Below are positions 1-11,681 of a DNA stretch of 64,000 bases, piece by piece. The notes beneath the pieces are model-generated. The model was not told the DNA's origin and did not search any database. It saw only the letters and a program-made list of their open reading frames with translations. How positions within the stretch are numbered: the first letter of the stretch is position 1; every line of letters starts with the position of its first letter. This stretch comes from Peteryoungia rhizophila (GTDB lineage: Bacteria; Pseudomonadota; Alphaproteobacteria; Rhizobiales; Rhizobiaceae), in contig NZ_STGT01000003.1 in NCBI RefSeq assembly GCF_004912145.1, positions 1 to 64,000 on the forward strand. Direction: 5' to 3'. Both the position numbers and the translations under genes were made by a program.

Positions 1-35
1 GTTGATAACAACGAGGATGGCCTTTCCCACGACCA

Positions 36-791
36 TCAGAGATCAGCGACATGCAGAATTGTCTTGGCCGAGATCTCTGTCTCCGACGGATAGCCGAAGG
101 CGTTGTTGATGTAGGTCACGCCGTCAATCAGCTTGTTGCGGTTCAGATGGCTGTGTCCGTAGAAATGCTTCGATGAACCAAGGCGGCGGATCTGGGCTTC
201 GAGCCTTTCGGTGCCCAGCACCGGAAACAGCGCCTTGTGTTTTTCCGGGTAACGGACCGGCATCAGGTCGAGGCGCGGCACGAAATGCGAGACGCTGTAG
301 ACGGCGTTAAAGCCTGAAGTCTCCGGGATTACGTTCATCGCGTCGAACCGGGCCGCGACATCCGGCGGTGTGAGACCTTGCCAATTGCATTTGTAAAAAT
401 CCATCCAGCCGCGGCGGATGCTAGGTCCGGGTTCACCGAAGGAATAATCATACCAGGCAAGCAATGGGACGATCAGGGTCTGGCCGACTGCAAGCGGTCC
501 GGTCTCGATGCCGTAGCCGTGGCAGAGCGTGTTCAGCGTCTCGAATTTATCGAAGGATGGCCCCTTCCCGCTGCGCGACGTCCAGAGGTCGTGATTGCCA
601 GGGAGGAAGAGGAGTTTCTTGTAACGCGGCACGATTTCGTCGAAACAGGATTTCACGAGATCGAGCCGGTCGGAGAGATCGCCCGCAACGATCAGGACGT
701 CGTCCGTGAAATCGGCTCGCGATAGCGCGCGCAACCAATCCAGGTTCTGCTGGTAGTCGACGTGGAAATCGGATCCGAGGAAGAGACGCAT
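36..791 (-). CDS. Metallophosphoesterase family protein (calcineurin-like)
   Basis: Predicted cytoplasmic calcineurin-like phosphoesterase of 251 residues that should use a dinuclear metal centre to hydrolyse phosphoesters; the substrate is unknown. The metal-binding motifs appear in family order: D8-x-H10 (SDFHVD), GD at 37-38 (AGDLSDR), GNHD at 65-68, a Ser-His at 168-169 and GHSH at 212-215. I chose the ATG at 791 because the protein then begins directly with the first beta strand (MRLFLGSDFH). The frame stays open about 385 bases further upstream, but that stretch shows no domain. No neighbour suggests a pathway. The fold call is secure; the function is open. Confidence 0.85.
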   Translation of the reverse strand: MRLFLGSDFHVDYQQNLDWLRALSRADFTDDVLIVAGDLSDRLDLVKSCFDEIVPRYKKLLFLPGNHDLWTSRSGKGPSFDKFETLNTLCHGYGIETGPLAVGQTLIVPLLAWYDYSFGEPGPSIRRGWMDFYKCNWQGLTPPDVAARFDAMNVIPETSGFNAVYSVSHFVPRLDLMPVRYPEKHKALFPVLGTERLEAQIRRLGSSKHFYGHSHLNRNKLIDGVTYINNAFGYPSETEISAKTILHVADL

Positions 792-1258
792 GCTCAAGGG
801 ATCCGCTGAGTTTTCGGAGGCATGAAAACCTTCTAGCAATATTTGAGGCTTGGGCAAGGGACCACGGGCCGCATCACGGGCTTTGCCGTCTGTCCGCAGT
901 CGATGACATCGGGCAGAAGGCCAACCAGGCTCCTTCCCGCCATTTGTCCGCTGGCGCAAGGCGCCGTCCGGACTTTTGTGCTCCGTCGTCCAGTGGAGTA
1001 TGCCGTCAATCATCAGGAAGCTCGTGGAATTCCGTGGTGCTCCGCCCCCCATGGGCTGTGCGCGGCGGAATTGTGCTGCCACATCGGCATTTTCTTCAAT
1101 CTGTACCCAGTGGCGTACTGACCAACTATCTGGTTTGGAAAAAAGCGACTTTCGCTCACGATCTCGCGATCTGTGACATCAAACGGTCACAGGGCCTTCC
1201 CGACGGAGAGAATCGTCCTATCCTGTTGTTTCGGACTTCCTAAACGAAGGGGATGATG
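792..1258. other. Intergenic stretch of about 470 bp, no supported gene
   Basis: This lies between two divergently transcribed genes. The minus-strand frame of the phosphoesterase remains open here back to about position 1175, with a possible GTG start at 1082, but the peptide is rich in Arg, Gly and Pro and shows no recognisable domain. It should hold the promoters of both flanking genes; I could not pick a convincing -35/-10 pair. Confidence 0.4.
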
Positions 1259-1699
1259 ATGCGCATGCGGATTGGAATTGCCCTGTTTCTCATGGCCGGC
1301 ATTGTCACTGCCCCGGCCCTCGCCCAGCAGGAAACAGGCACCGGGGCCGCTGGACTGGCAAAGGACGTGATCGAGCAGCAGATCACCGCTTTCCTCAATG
1401 ATGACGCGACGACTGCCTATTCCTTCGCATCGCCGGAGATCAAGTCGGTCTTTCCGAATGCAGAACGCTTCTTCGAGATGGTGAAGAAAACCTATGCGCC
1501 GGTCTATCGTCCCGGCAATTATGCATTTGGACGCAATCAGGTGTCGCCCGACGGCACCGTCGCCTATCAGGAGGTGCTGATCTCGGCGCCTGATGGCAAG
1601 GACTGGGCGGTCTACTACGAGCTGAAGCGGCAGCGTAACGGCCAGTTTGCCATCAATGGCGTGCGCATGATGCGCGAGACCAACAGCCAGGGGATCTGA
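1259..1699 (+). CDS. DUF4864 domain secreted protein
   Basis: Small exported protein of about 146 residues with an N-terminal signal peptide (hydrophobic core followed by a cleavage site like APALAQQ). The mature part matches the DUF4864 type: an ADVI-like helix (KDVIEQQITAFLNDD), the phrase AYSFASPEIKSVFP, and an end strand with LKRQRNGQFAINGV. The family has no known function. Several ATGs cluster at 1253, 1256, 1259 and 1265. The third was chosen because the AAGGGG ribosome-binding site lies 6 bases before it. It stands alone and converges on tgt. Confidence 0.8.
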   Translation: MRMRIGIALFLMAGIVTAPALAQQETGTGAAGLAKDVIEQQITAFLNDDATTAYSFASPEIKSVFPNAERFFEMVKKTYAPVYRPGNYAFGRNQVSPDGTVAYQEVLISAPDGKDWAVYYELKRQRNGQFAINGVRMMRETNSQGI

Positions 1700-1707
1700 G
1701 GACAGAT

Positions 1708-1728
1708 CAGGGCGATAGGCGCGCCCTG
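1708..1728. terminator. Hairpin between convergent DUF4864 and tgt genes
   Basis: Seven-bp inverted repeat CAGGGCG / CGCCCTG with a 7-base loop in the short gap between the two convergent stop codons. Neither side has a strong T-run, so it is at best a weak terminator. Confidence 0.4.
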
Positions 1729-1742
1729 CCCTTTGCCTTCGA

Positions 1743-2873
1743 TCACACCGGATCGATGTCGCCGCGTGCCCAGGTTTCTATGGTTTCAGCCTTGAAGTCT
1801 TCGAAGCGGTTCTCGGCGATCGCTTGGCGGATGCCCTGCATCAGTTCCTGATAGTAGCTCAGATTGTTCCACGACAAGAGCATGCCGCCAAGCGCCTCGT
1901 TGGAGCGCACGAGGTGATGCAGATAGGCGCGCGAGTAATCGCGGGTCGCCGGGCAGGATGACTGTTCGTCGAGCGGGCGCGTGTCTTCGGCATGGCGGGC
2001 GTTGCGAATGTTGACCTTGCCGCGCCGGGTGAAGGCGAGGCCATGGCGGCCGGAACGGGTCGGCATGACGCAGTCGAACATGTCGATGCCTTCGGCGACC
2101 GATTTAAGCATGTCGTCGGGTGTTCCGACGCCCATCAGGTAACGCGGCTTTTCCGTGGGCAGAACCGGCAGTGTGATGCGCAGCATGTCGAGCATGACGG
2201 CCTGGGGTTCGCCGACGGCGAGACCGCCGATCGAATAACCCTTGAGGTCCAGTTGCTTCAGGCCTTCGGCCGAGCGGATGCGAAGCGCCGGCTGGTCGCC
2301 GCCTTGGACGATGCCAAACATGGCCTTGCCCGGCTGGTTGCCGAAGGCGACGCGGCAACGTTCGGCCCATCGCAGCGACAGTTCCATGGCACGTTCGATC
2401 TCGCGGGGCTCGTTGGGCAGCGCCACGCATTCGTCGAGCTGCATCTGGATGTCACTGTCGAGCAGGCCCTGGATCTCGATCGAGCGTTCCGGCGACATGT
2501 GGTGGAGCGAGCCGTCGACATGGCTCTTGAAGGTCACGCCCTGCTCGTCGAGCTTGCGCAGGCCCGAGAGCGACATGACCTGGAAGCCGCCCGAATCGGT
2601 CAAGATCGGGCCGGGCCAGCGGATGAGTTCATGCAGACCGCCGAGGCGGGCAACGCGTTCCGGGCCGGGGCGCAGCATCAGATGGTAGGTATTGCCGAGG
2701 ATGATGTCGGCGCCGCCTTCCTTCACCTGGTCGAGATACATGGCCTTGACCGTGCCGACGGTACCAACAGGCATGAAGGCCGGCGTGCGGATCGTGCCGC
2801 GCGGCATGGTGATCTCACCGAGGCGGGCCTTGCCGCTGGTGGCCTTCAGATTGAACGTGAAATTCTCGGACAT
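1743..2873 (-). CDS. tgt: tRNA-guanine transglycosylase (queuine tRNA-ribosyltransferase)
   Basis: Exchanges guanine 34 for the queuosine precursor preQ1 in tRNAs with GUN anticodons. The 376-residue length is normal for bacterial Tgt. Visible motifs are [13 protein letters not shown] near the N-terminus, the substrate-pocket segment [12 protein letters not shown], the FGIVQGG loop, GGLAVGEP, and the catalytic Asp in [13 protein letters not shown]. The usual zinc motif CxCxxC reads Ser305-Ser-Cys307-Pro-Ala-Thr310 here, so two of the three cysteines are gone. The gene follows queA with a 3-base gap, so the two queuosine steps are almost certainly co-transcribed. Identity is certain; whether the enzyme still binds zinc is not. 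Confidence 0.97.
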   Translation of the reverse strand: MSENFTFNLKATSGKARLGEITMPRGTIRTPAFMPVGTVGTVKAMYLDQVKEGGADIILGNTYHLMLRPGPERVARLGGLHELIRWPGPILTDSGGFQVMSLSGLRKLDEQGVTFKSHVDGSLHHMSPERSIEIQGLLDSDIQMQLDECVALPNEPREIERAMELSLRWAERCRVAFGNQPGKAMFGIVQGGDQPALRIRSAEGLKQLDLKGYSIGGLAVGEPQAVMLDMLRITLPVLPTEKPRYLMGVGTPDDMLKSVAEGIDMFDCVMPTRSGRHGLAFTRRGKVNIRNARHAEDTRPLDEQSSCPATRDYSRAYLHHLVRSNEALGGMLLSWNNLSYYQELMQGIRQAIAENRFEDFKAETIETWARGDIDPV

Positions 2874-2876
2874 CGG

Positions 2877-3971
2877 TCAGTCGTCTTTCCGGAAGAGCAG
2901 GCTGGAATCGCCATAGGAGTAGAAGCGGTAGCCGGATTCGATGGCGTGGGCGTAAGCGGCCCGCATCGTGTCGAGACCGGCAAAGGCGGATACCAGCATG
3001 AAGAGCGTGGATTTGGGCAGGTGGAAATTGGTCATCAGCATGTCGACCGCCTTGAAGCGGTAGCCGGGCGTGATGAAGATGCCGGTCGCGCCCGACCAGG
3101 CGGGAATATGGCCATTCTCCTCGGCGGCACTTTCGAGCAGGCGGAGCGACGTGGTGCCGACGGCGATGATGCGGTTGCCGCGCGCATGCACGGCATTGAG
3201 TGCGGCAGCCGTGATTGCGTCGATATGGCCGATTTCCTGGTGCATCTTGTGGTCGGCGGTATCATCCGCCTTCACCGGCAGGAAGGTGCCAGCGCCGACA
3301 TGCAGGGTGACGAAATGGCGCTCGATGCCGGCGGCGTCGAGTTTGGCGAAGAGATCGGGCGTGAAATGCAGGCCGGCAGTCGGGGCCGCGACCGCGCCCT
3401 CCTCGCGGGCGTAGATCGTCTGATAGTCCGTGCGGTCCTGTCCGTCTTCCGGCCGCTTGGCAGCGATATAGGGCGGGAGCGGAATGTGACCGACGGTGGC
3501 GATCGCCTGGTCGAGGTCCGGCCCGGAGAGGTCGAAGGCGAGGTCTATTTCGCCCGCCTCGCCCTTCTCTGCGACGGTCGCAACGAGAGAGCCGAGAAGG
3601 CAGGCGGCGCTGTCGCCCTGCCCTACACCAAAGTCGATGCGGTCGCCCGGCTTGATGCGCTTGCCGGGCCTGGCAAAGGCCTTCCATCTGGAAGCACCGA
3701 CGCGCATGTGCAGCGTGCAGGAGACAGCGAGCTCTTCGGCACCCTCGCGGTGGCGGATGCCTTCGAGCTGTGCCGGGATGACCTTGGTGTCGTTGAAGAC
3801 GAGGGCGTCACCCGGTTTCAGGAAGGACGGCAGGTCGTAGACGTGGTGATCTTCGAGAACCGGTTCGGCATCCGGGCGAACCACCAGGAAACGCGCATGG
3901 TCACGCGGGCTTGCAGGCCGCAGTGCGATATGGTCGTCCGGCAGGTCGAAGTCGAAAAGGTCTACACGCAT
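2877..3971 (-). CDS. queA: S-adenosylmethionine:tRNA ribosyltransferase-isomerase
   Basis: Transfers and isomerises the ribosyl group of SAM onto preQ1 in tRNA to give epoxyqueuosine. The 364-residue protein starts [11 protein letters not shown], the usual QueA N-terminus. It carries [15 protein letters not shown], the [20 protein letters not shown]-type loop (TAGLHFT follows), [14 protein letters not shown] and the C-terminal [17 protein letters not shown]. The ATG at 3971 was preferred to upstream in-frame codons because the family begins at this motif. Downstream partner is tgt, 3 bases away; upstream is ppiB, separated by a terminator. Confidence 0.97.
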   Translation of the reverse strand: MRVDLFDFDLPDDHIALRPASPRDHARFLVVRPDAEPVLEDHHVYDLPSFLKPGDALVFNDTKVIPAQLEGIRHREGAEELAVSCTLHMRVGASRWKAFARPGKRIKPGDRIDFGVGQGDSAACLLGSLVATVAEKGEAGEIDLAFDLSGPDLDQAIATVGHIPLPPYIAAKRPEDGQDRTDYQTIYAREEGAVAAPTAGLHFTPDLFAKLDAAGIERHFVTLHVGAGTFLPVKADDTADHKMHQEIGHIDAITAAALNAVHARGNRIIAVGTTSLRLLESAAEENGHIPAWSGATGIFITPGYRFKAVDMLMTNFHLPKSTLFMLVSAFAGLDTMRAAYAHAIESGYRFYSYGDSSLLFRKDD

Positions 3972-4010
3972 TGCTGTTCGTTCGGGTCTGGATGGCGGGT
4001 CTAAACGCGA

Positions 4011-4042
4011 AAACCCGCCCGGGTGCTGCGCACCGAGGCGGG
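4011..4042 (-). terminator. Rho-independent terminator after ppiB
   Basis: On the minus strand the stem CCCGCC / GGCGGG, extended by an inner GGTGC / GCACC stem, is followed by TTTT. It lies between the stop of ppiB and the start of queA and would limit read-through into queA-tgt. Confidence 0.75.
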
Positions 4043-4063
4043 CTTCGTTTGGCTTTAAGCCGA

Positions 4064-4573
4064 TCAGGCGTCGGCGGCAACCTTCATCGACAGGATCGAA
4101 TCGGGGTCGGAGACGGGCTCGCCCTTCTTGATCTGGTCGATGATGTCCATGCCTTCGATGACCTGGCCCCAGACGGAGTACTGCTTGTTGAGCCACGGGG
4201 CATCGGTGAAGCAGACGAAGAACTGCGAGTTGGCCGAGTTCGGGCTCTGCGAGCGGGCCATGGAGCAGGTGCCGCGCACATGCGGGGTGGCCGAGAATTC
4301 AGCCTTGAGGTCGGGCTTATCCGAGCCGCCCATGCCGGCACGGCCAGGGTTGAAGTCGGCCCCGCCCTTCTTGCCGAACTTCACGTCGCCCGTCTGGGCC
4401 ATGAAATCGGGGATGACGCGGTGGAACACGACGCCGTCATAGGCACCTTCGCGCGACAATTCCTTGATGCGGGCGACATGGCCGGGGGCCAGGTCGGGGA
4501 AGAGCGCGATGACGACCTTACCCTTGGTGGTTTCCATCAGGATGGTGTTTTCCGGATCCTTGATCTCGGCCAT
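4064..4573 (-). CDS. ppiB: Peptidyl-prolyl cis-trans isomerase, cytoplasmic cyclophilin type
   Basis: Cyclophilin of 169 residues that isomerises prolyl bonds. There is no signal peptide, so it should act in the cytoplasm. Cyclophilin landmarks are [14 protein letters not shown], containing the catalytic Arg, [20 protein letters not shown], and the W-containing segment [19 protein letters not shown]. It sits 38 bases downstream of the exported cyclophilin gene, so a shared transcript with it and coaD is likely. The two paralogues probably arose by duplication and differ mainly in the leader. Confidence 0.95.
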   Translation of the reverse strand: MAEIKDPENTILMETTKGKVVIALFPDLAPGHVARIKELSREGAYDGVVFHRVIPDFMAQTGDVKFGKKGGADFNPGRAGMGGSDKPDLKAEFSATPHVRGTCSMARSQSPNSANSQFFVCFTDAPWLNKQYSVWGQVIEGMDIIDQIKKGEPVSDPDSILSMKVAADA

Positions 4574-4611
4574 GGGGGTTCTCCTTGGTTGGGGCTGATG
4601 CCCGATAGATT

Positions 4612-5181
4612 TCAGTTGCGGCCGACGGTAACCTTGACCATGCGGTCGGGATCGGTGACTTCGCCGTTGCCGCCTTCGCCACGCTTGATCTTGTCGACAT
4701 ATTCCATGCCGGCCACGACCTTGCCGACGACCGTGTATTGGCCGTTCAGGAAGCCGCCTTCGGCGAACATGATGAAGAACTGCGAGTTGGCGGAGTTCGG
4801 ATCCTGGCTGCGAGCCATGCCGACCGTGCCCTTTTCGAAGGGAACGTTCGAGAATTCGGCCTCAATGTCCGGCAGGCTGGAGCCACCGGTGCCTGCGCGT
4901 CCTGGCTCGAAACCATTTTCCATGTCGCCGAACTGCACATCACCGGTCTGGGCCATGAAACCCTCGATGACGCGGTGAAAGGCGACGTTGTCGTATTCAC
5001 CCTTGGCGGCGAGATCCTTGATCTGGGCGACATGCTTCGGTGCGACGTCGGGCATGAGCTGGATAACGACCGGGCCGTCCTTGAGCTGAATGGTGAGGAA
5101 GTCCTCGTTGGACTGGGCCTGGGCGGAACCGAATCCGGCGACGGCCAGCAGGAATGCGGTTGCGAATTGGACAAGCTTCAT
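4612..5181 (-). CDS. ppiA: Peptidyl-prolyl cis-trans isomerase, exported cyclophilin
   Basis: Second cyclophilin of 189 residues. It starts with a clear signal peptide (MKLVQFATAFLLAVAGFGSA, then QAQ), so it should fold proteins in the periplasm. The core shows [34 protein letters not shown] and a Gly-rich insert after KRGEGGNG. The ATG at 5181 places the signal peptide at the N-terminus and has a GGGAGTGATC-like ribosome-binding site upstream. It lies between coaD (28 bases away) and ppiB (38 bases away) in one minus-strand run. Confidence 0.95.
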   Translation of the reverse strand: MKLVQFATAFLLAVAGFGSAQAQSNEDFLTIQLKDGPVVIQLMPDVAPKHVAQIKDLAAKGEYDNVAFHRVIEGFMAQTGDVQFGDMENGFEPGRAGTGGSSLPDIEAEFSNVPFEKGTVGMARSQDPNSANSQFFIMFAEGGFLNGQYTVVGKVVAGMEYVDKIKRGEGGNGEVTDPDRMVKVTVGRN

Positions 5182-5209
5182 GATCACTCCCTTTATCAAT
5201 AATTGCGGC

Positions 5210-5704
5210 TCAACGGCCGTGTCTGGAATTGAGGGCGGCCAGCACCGGGGCCGGCACGAAGGGGGCGACATCCCCACCCATGGCCGCGATCTGACGAACC
5301 AATGTGGCGGTTATGGGCCGCGAGGCGGTTGCCGCCGGCAGGAAGACGGTCTGAAGTTCCGGTGCCATGCTGGCATTCATCCCGACAAGCTGCATCTCAT
5401 AATCGAAATCCGTGCCGTCGCGCAGTCCACGCACCATGATACGCGCACCATGCCGGCGGGCGGCATCAACGGCGAGATCCGCGAACGACACGACGTCGAG
5501 ATCCCCTGCCCGGCCCGGCAGGACCTCAGCCAGCGATGCGCGGATCAGATCGGCGCGCTGCTCATAGGTAAAGAGCGGCGTCTTGCCCGGATGCGTTCCG
5601 ATCGCCACGACCAGACGGTCGACGATGTTCAGCGCCTGAACGAGCACGTCGAGGTGCCCGTTGGTCATCGGATCGAATGAGCCTGGATAGAATGCGGTCG
5701 CCAT
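5210..5704 (-). CDS. coaD: Phosphopantetheine adenylyltransferase
   Basis: Penultimate step of coenzyme A synthesis: 4'-phosphopantetheine plus ATP gives dephospho-CoA. The 164-residue length fits. The nucleotidyltransferase motif TxGH is visible as [15 protein letters not shown] at residues 6-20, with the [12 protein letters not shown] segment and the C-terminal [18 protein letters not shown]. It heads the minus-strand run coaD, ppiA, ppiB, queA, tgt, an arrangement known in Rhizobiales. Confidence 0.97.
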   Translation of the reverse strand: MATAFYPGSFDPMTNGHLDVLVQALNIVDRLVVAIGTHPGKTPLFTYEQRADLIRASLAEVLPGRAGDLDVVSFADLAVDAARRHGARIMVRGLRDGTDFDYEMQLVGMNASMAPELQTVFLPAATASRPITATLVRQIAAMGGDVAPFVPAPVLAALNSRHGR

Positions 5705-5832
5705 GAGAACCCGTTGGTTGGTTTCGACCGCCTTTTGTCACGGAAGGGCCGATATCGCAAGCACTGTCCCATCATGCAAGCATCAGGATTGCGTTCCGGA
5801 AAGACGGGATTCCAGCGCTGAACGGTAGATGA

Positions 5833-6072
5833 ATGCCCCATTCAAAGTCGCTTCAGCAGCACGTCCCTAGAACGGTACCGTCACTCGAACACACCATTCT
5901 CAAGGTCGTTCCCATGCTGGTCCTTCTGATCGCCTCCGCCATCGCCGCATCACTTCTCGTCGAACTCGGGCTGATGGTGGTTCGGGATCAGTGGGAGGCG
6001 TTGCAAATCCGGTACGAAGATGAACGGCAGATGAACGGCGTGTTCAAGAGGACTTCAGGGGGGCGCTGGTAA
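5833..6072 (+). CDS. Small hypothetical membrane protein
   Basis: A 79-residue frame with one strong hydrophobic segment (VVPMLVLLIASAIAASLLVE) followed by a charged tail (DQWEALQIRYEDERQ). I recognise no family. The ribosome-binding site for the ATG at 5833 is weak; an internal ATG at 5914, preceded by CAAGGTCG, would give a 52-residue single-pass protein. It is the first of three small plus-strand frames between the divergently placed coaD and the gyrA terminator. Expression is not proven. Confidence 0.5.
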   Translation: MPHSKSLQQHVPRTVPSLEHTILKVVPMLVLLIASAIAASLLVELGLMVVRDQWEALQIRYEDERQMNGVFKRTSGGRW

Positions 6073-6155
6073 ACATCTTCCTACACTGTGCGGGAACTAT
6101 TTCCGCACGCAAACATTTTACGGCTGTGAATGCCGGCATTCAAAGGACTAAAGCA

Positions 6156-6308
6156 ATGCATGACAAAGTTACCCTGATCAACCTCGTGTGGATGATGATG
6201 ATGACTGCCATGGTTGCCACCTCCGCAACCTTCTACATCAAGGACAGCGGTGACGCTGCTTTCTACGGCCCGCCGATGACGGCTCGATACCATAGCTTCG
6301 GCCATTAA
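6156..6308 (+). CDS. Small hypothetical membrane protein (50 aa)
   Basis: Starts MHDKVTLINLVW and carries a Met-rich hydrophobic helix (WMMMMTAMVATSATFYI), then a polar tail ending ARYHSFGH. The ATG at 6156 was chosen because AAAGGA lies 8 bases upstream; a GTG 30 bases earlier lacks a site. No family recognised. It lies 84 bases after the preceding small frame and 61 bases before the next. Confidence 0.55.
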   Translation: MHDKVTLINLVWMMMMTAMVATSATFYIKDSGDAAFYGPPMTARYHSFGH

Positions 6309-6369
6309 TCTGCAATCGGACCTTCGCCGCTAGAAACGCAACACCACGCTGAGAAAGAAAGGAAACGCC

Positions 6370-6504
6370 ATGTTTATCACCCTATCGGTTCTGGCTGCTC
6401 TGATCAGCGGCATGTTCGTTGCCTCGGTCGTCTCGGCGATTGCGGCTCTGAAGCGCGAAGACGATGATTTCCGGGCCATGATGGAACGCCGCAAGGCTTT
6501 CTGA
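6370..6504 (+). CDS. Small hypothetical membrane protein (44 aa)
   Basis: Very short frame coding for a hydrophobic N-terminal half (MFITLSVLAALISGMFVASV) and a charged C-terminal half (LKREDDDFRAMMERRKAF). The ribosome-binding site AAGGAA sits about 6 bases before the ATG and is the best of the three small genes here. One inner-membrane helix with a cytoplasmic charged tail is the simplest reading. No known family recognised. Confidence 0.55.
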   Translation: MFITLSVLAALISGMFVASVVSAIAALKREDDDFRAMMERRKAF

Positions 6505-6593
6505 GACCGATCCCAAGCGGTCGCAGTCGGTGGATCCACACACCGGCCCAAAAACAAGACCGCATCGAACTTGATGCATACCTCCAGCAAAAA

Positions 6594-6624
6594 GCCCGCT
6601 CGGACAATGTCCGGCGGGCTTTTC
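6594..6624. terminator. Bidirectional terminator between small ORF and gyrA
   Basis: Stem GCCCGC / GCGGGC continued by CGGAC / GTCCG around an AAT loop. It is flanked by A-run and T-run, so it can terminate gyrA on the minus strand and the small plus-strand genes. Confidence 0.8.
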
Positions 6625-6673
6625 GTTTGTCAGGCTTGTCATGAAAACCGGCCCTTATGGAGCCGGTCCTCGA

Positions 6674-9484
<2,811 letters not shown>

Positions 9485-9679
9485 ATCAGGTCACGATCTC
9501 TGTTCGGAATCACTGGGAAATCTATAGCGGAACACGCGCGAAAGCGCCAATTTCGAGCCCGGTTATAAACAGGCTTTTACGGCGTGGGAAAGGCATTTTC
9601 GTCAATATCTTGGGGGCCAGCCTTGCAAGGCCACCAAGGCTTCGGCTTTATGGGCGCTCGCATAGGAGCAAGACACGCC

Positions 9680-10309
9680 ATGGCCGTGACCGATACGATG
9701 ATCAGCGCGCTCACCACCCTTCTGGTCACCGTCGATCCGCCGGGCCTGGCGCCGCTCTTCCTCGGCCTCACTCAGGGCATGACACGGGCGCAGCGCCAGC
9801 AGGTTGCCATTCGCGGCTCGGTCATGGGTTTCGCCATCCTTACCGTCTTTGCGTTGTTCGGCGCCACAATTCTCGGCGCGCTCGGCATTTCCATGGGCGC
9901 CTTCCGCATCGCCGGTGGATTGATGCTGTTTGCCATCGCCTTCGAGATGATCTTCGAGAAACGCAACGAGCGGAAAGAGAAGACGACGGGTGATGCCATC
10001 ACCAAGGACCACATCCACAACCTCGCCGTCTTTCCGCTCGCCATCCCGCTGATCGCCGGCCCCGGGGCGATTTCGGCGACGGTCCTGATATCAGGCACGA
10101 TGGAGGGATGGATCGGCAAGCTGCAGCTGATCGCGGTCATCGGCGTGGTACTCGGCCTCGTTCTCGTCTCGCTTTATCTGGCCGAACGGCTCAACCGCTT
10201 CCTCGGTGTGACAGGACGAGCCTTGCTGACACGCCTGCTCGGCGTTCTTCTTGCGGCACTTTCTGTTCAGTTCGTCGTTGACGGGGTGAAGTCTGCCTTC
10301 ATCGGCTGA
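9680..10309 (+). CDS. MarC family integral membrane protein
   Basis: Polytopic inner-membrane protein of 209 residues with about six hydrophobic helices. The family signature is visible in TVDPPGLAPLFLGLT, the glycine-rich RIAGGLMLFAIAFEMIF and FPLAIPLIAGPGAISATVLI. MarC proteins were once linked to multiple antibiotic resistance but their function is unsettled. The ATG at 9680 was preferred over upstream codons since AGGAG lies 11 bases before it and the protein then begins at the first helix. It is followed after 10 bases by the DUF2254 gene. Confidence 0.85.
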   Translation: MAVTDTMISALTTLLVTVDPPGLAPLFLGLTQGMTRAQRQQVAIRGSVMGFAILTVFALFGATILGALGISMGAFRIAGGLMLFAIAFEMIFEKRNERKEKTTGDAITKDHIHNLAVFPLAIPLIAGPGAISATVLISGTMEGWIGKLQLIAVIGVVLGLVLVSLYLAERLNRFLGVTGRALLTRLLGVLLAALSVQFVVDGVKSAFIG

Positions 10310-10319
10310 GGAAACCGTC

Positions 10320-11597
10320 ATGACACACGAACCAGCCATCTCCAGCCGCTGGCGATTCATTCTCAAACAATTCAGTCGGCGCCTATGGGTGCGTGCATCC
10401 GCAATCGGCGCGATCGGCGTGCTGGCGGCGGTCCTGGCGACGGTCGCCGAACGGTTCGTGCCGTTCGAGATTCCCGGATCAATCAAAGCGGACTCCGTCG
10501 ACACGATCCTCAACATCATCGCCTCCAGCATGCTGGCCGTGACAACCTTTTCGTTGAGCGCGATGACATCGGCCTATGCCTCGGCAACCAGCAATGTCAC
10601 GCCGCGCGCGACGACCCTGCTGGTCGAGGACCGCATGACGCAGAACGTGCTTTCGACATTCGTCGGCTCGTTCCTCTATGGCATCGTCGGCATCGTGGTG
10701 CTGCAGACCGGCGCCTATGGCGACAAGGGCCGCGTCATCCTGTTCGTCGTTACGATCGGGGTGATCGCACTCATCGTCTTCCAGTTGCTGCGCTGGATCG
10801 ACCATCTGACCAAGCTCGGCCGGGTCGGTGAAACAACGGGGCGTATCGAGGAGGCGGCGGCTCGTGCCATCGACGCCCGGCGGCAAAACCCCTATCTCGG
10901 TGGAAAGCCATTGGCGCCCGGCAGCCATACGACGTTCGCAGACATGATCCCGGTCGAGGCCGGAGCAATCGGATACGTCCGGCATATCGATATGCAGGCG
11001 CTTTCCAGTCTGGCCGAAAGCATCGACGGCGAGATCCATCTGCTGGTCAATCCCGGCGCCTTCGTCTATCGCGACACCAAGATCGCCTATCTGGATGCGC
11101 CCAAAGCGGAACCGCATGAGGATATGGAGCCGGAGGATGTGACGCGACAGTCCGTGACCATCGGAAACGAACGCAGTTTCGATCAGGATCCGCGCTTTGG
11201 ACTGGTCGTGCTGAGCGAGACCGCACAGCGCGCCCTGTCTCCGGCGGTGAACGATCCGGGCACTGCGATCGACGTCATCGGGCGAGCCACCCGACTGCTC
11301 AGCCAATGGTCGGAACCGGCTGAAGATCAGGAGCCACAATTCCCCCGTGTCTTTGTTCCGGCCCTGGCCGCCGACGACCTCTTCGAAGATGCCTTCATGA
11401 CGATTGCCCGCGACGGTGCAGCACAGGTCGAGGTCCAGCTGCGCCTGCAGAAAAGTCTTGCTGCCCTGATACGGCGGGGAAGCGAAGACTTTCGCGCAGC
11501 GGCCAGACGGCAGGCCGCACTGGCGCTGTCGCGCGCCGAAAAGGCCTTGCCCATCGCGGCAGACGTCCAACGGCTGCGAGACGATCTGAAAGATTGA
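10320..11597 (+). CDS. DUF2254 family membrane protein
   Basis: 425-residue protein with four hydrophobic segments in the N-terminal 160 residues and a long soluble C-terminal part. The DUF2254 hallmark ALSPAVNDPGTAIDVI is present at about residue 305, with GAIGYVRHIDMQALSSLA near 220. Function unknown. Ribosome-binding site GAGGAAAC lies before the ATG, 10 bases after the marC stop, so the two membrane genes probably form one transcript. Confidence 0.85.
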   Translation: MTHEPAISSRWRFILKQFSRRLWVRASAIGAIGVLAAVLATVAERFVPFEIPGSIKADSVDTILNIIASSMLAVTTFSLSAMTSAYASATSNVTPRATTLLVEDRMTQNVLSTFVGSFLYGIVGIVVLQTGAYGDKGRVILFVVTIGVIALIVFQLLRWIDHLTKLGRVGETTGRIEEAAARAIDARRQNPYLGGKPLAPGSHTTFADMIPVEAGAIGYVRHIDMQALSSLAESIDGEIHLLVNPGAFVYRDTKIAYLDAPKAEPHEDMEPEDVTRQSVTIGNERSFDQDPRFGLVVLSETAQRALSPAVNDPGTAIDVIGRATRLLSQWSEPAEDQEPQFPRVFVPALAADDLFEDAFMTIARDGAAQVEVQLRLQKSLAALIRRGSEDFRAAARRQAALALSRAEKALPIAADVQRLRDDLKD

Positions 11598-11613
11598 GGG
11601 CGCAAAACTGAAA

Positions 11614-11635
11614 ACGCCCCGCATGAGCAGGGCGT
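11614..11635 (-). terminator. Rho-independent terminator after ssb
   Basis: Stem ACGCCC / GGGCGT with a short inner stem, followed on the minus strand by TTTT. It lies between the convergent DUF2254 and ssb genes. Confidence 0.7.
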
Positions 11636-11681
11636 CCAGAAAATCCGATTATGTGTTTCCGCTCGACGAAAATTCGCCGTC

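Noticed and set aside
1992-4004. Long open frame on the plus strand opposite tgt and queA
   Set aside because: It is the antisense shadow of two confidently identified genes, with His/Arg/Asp-rich composition and no domain.
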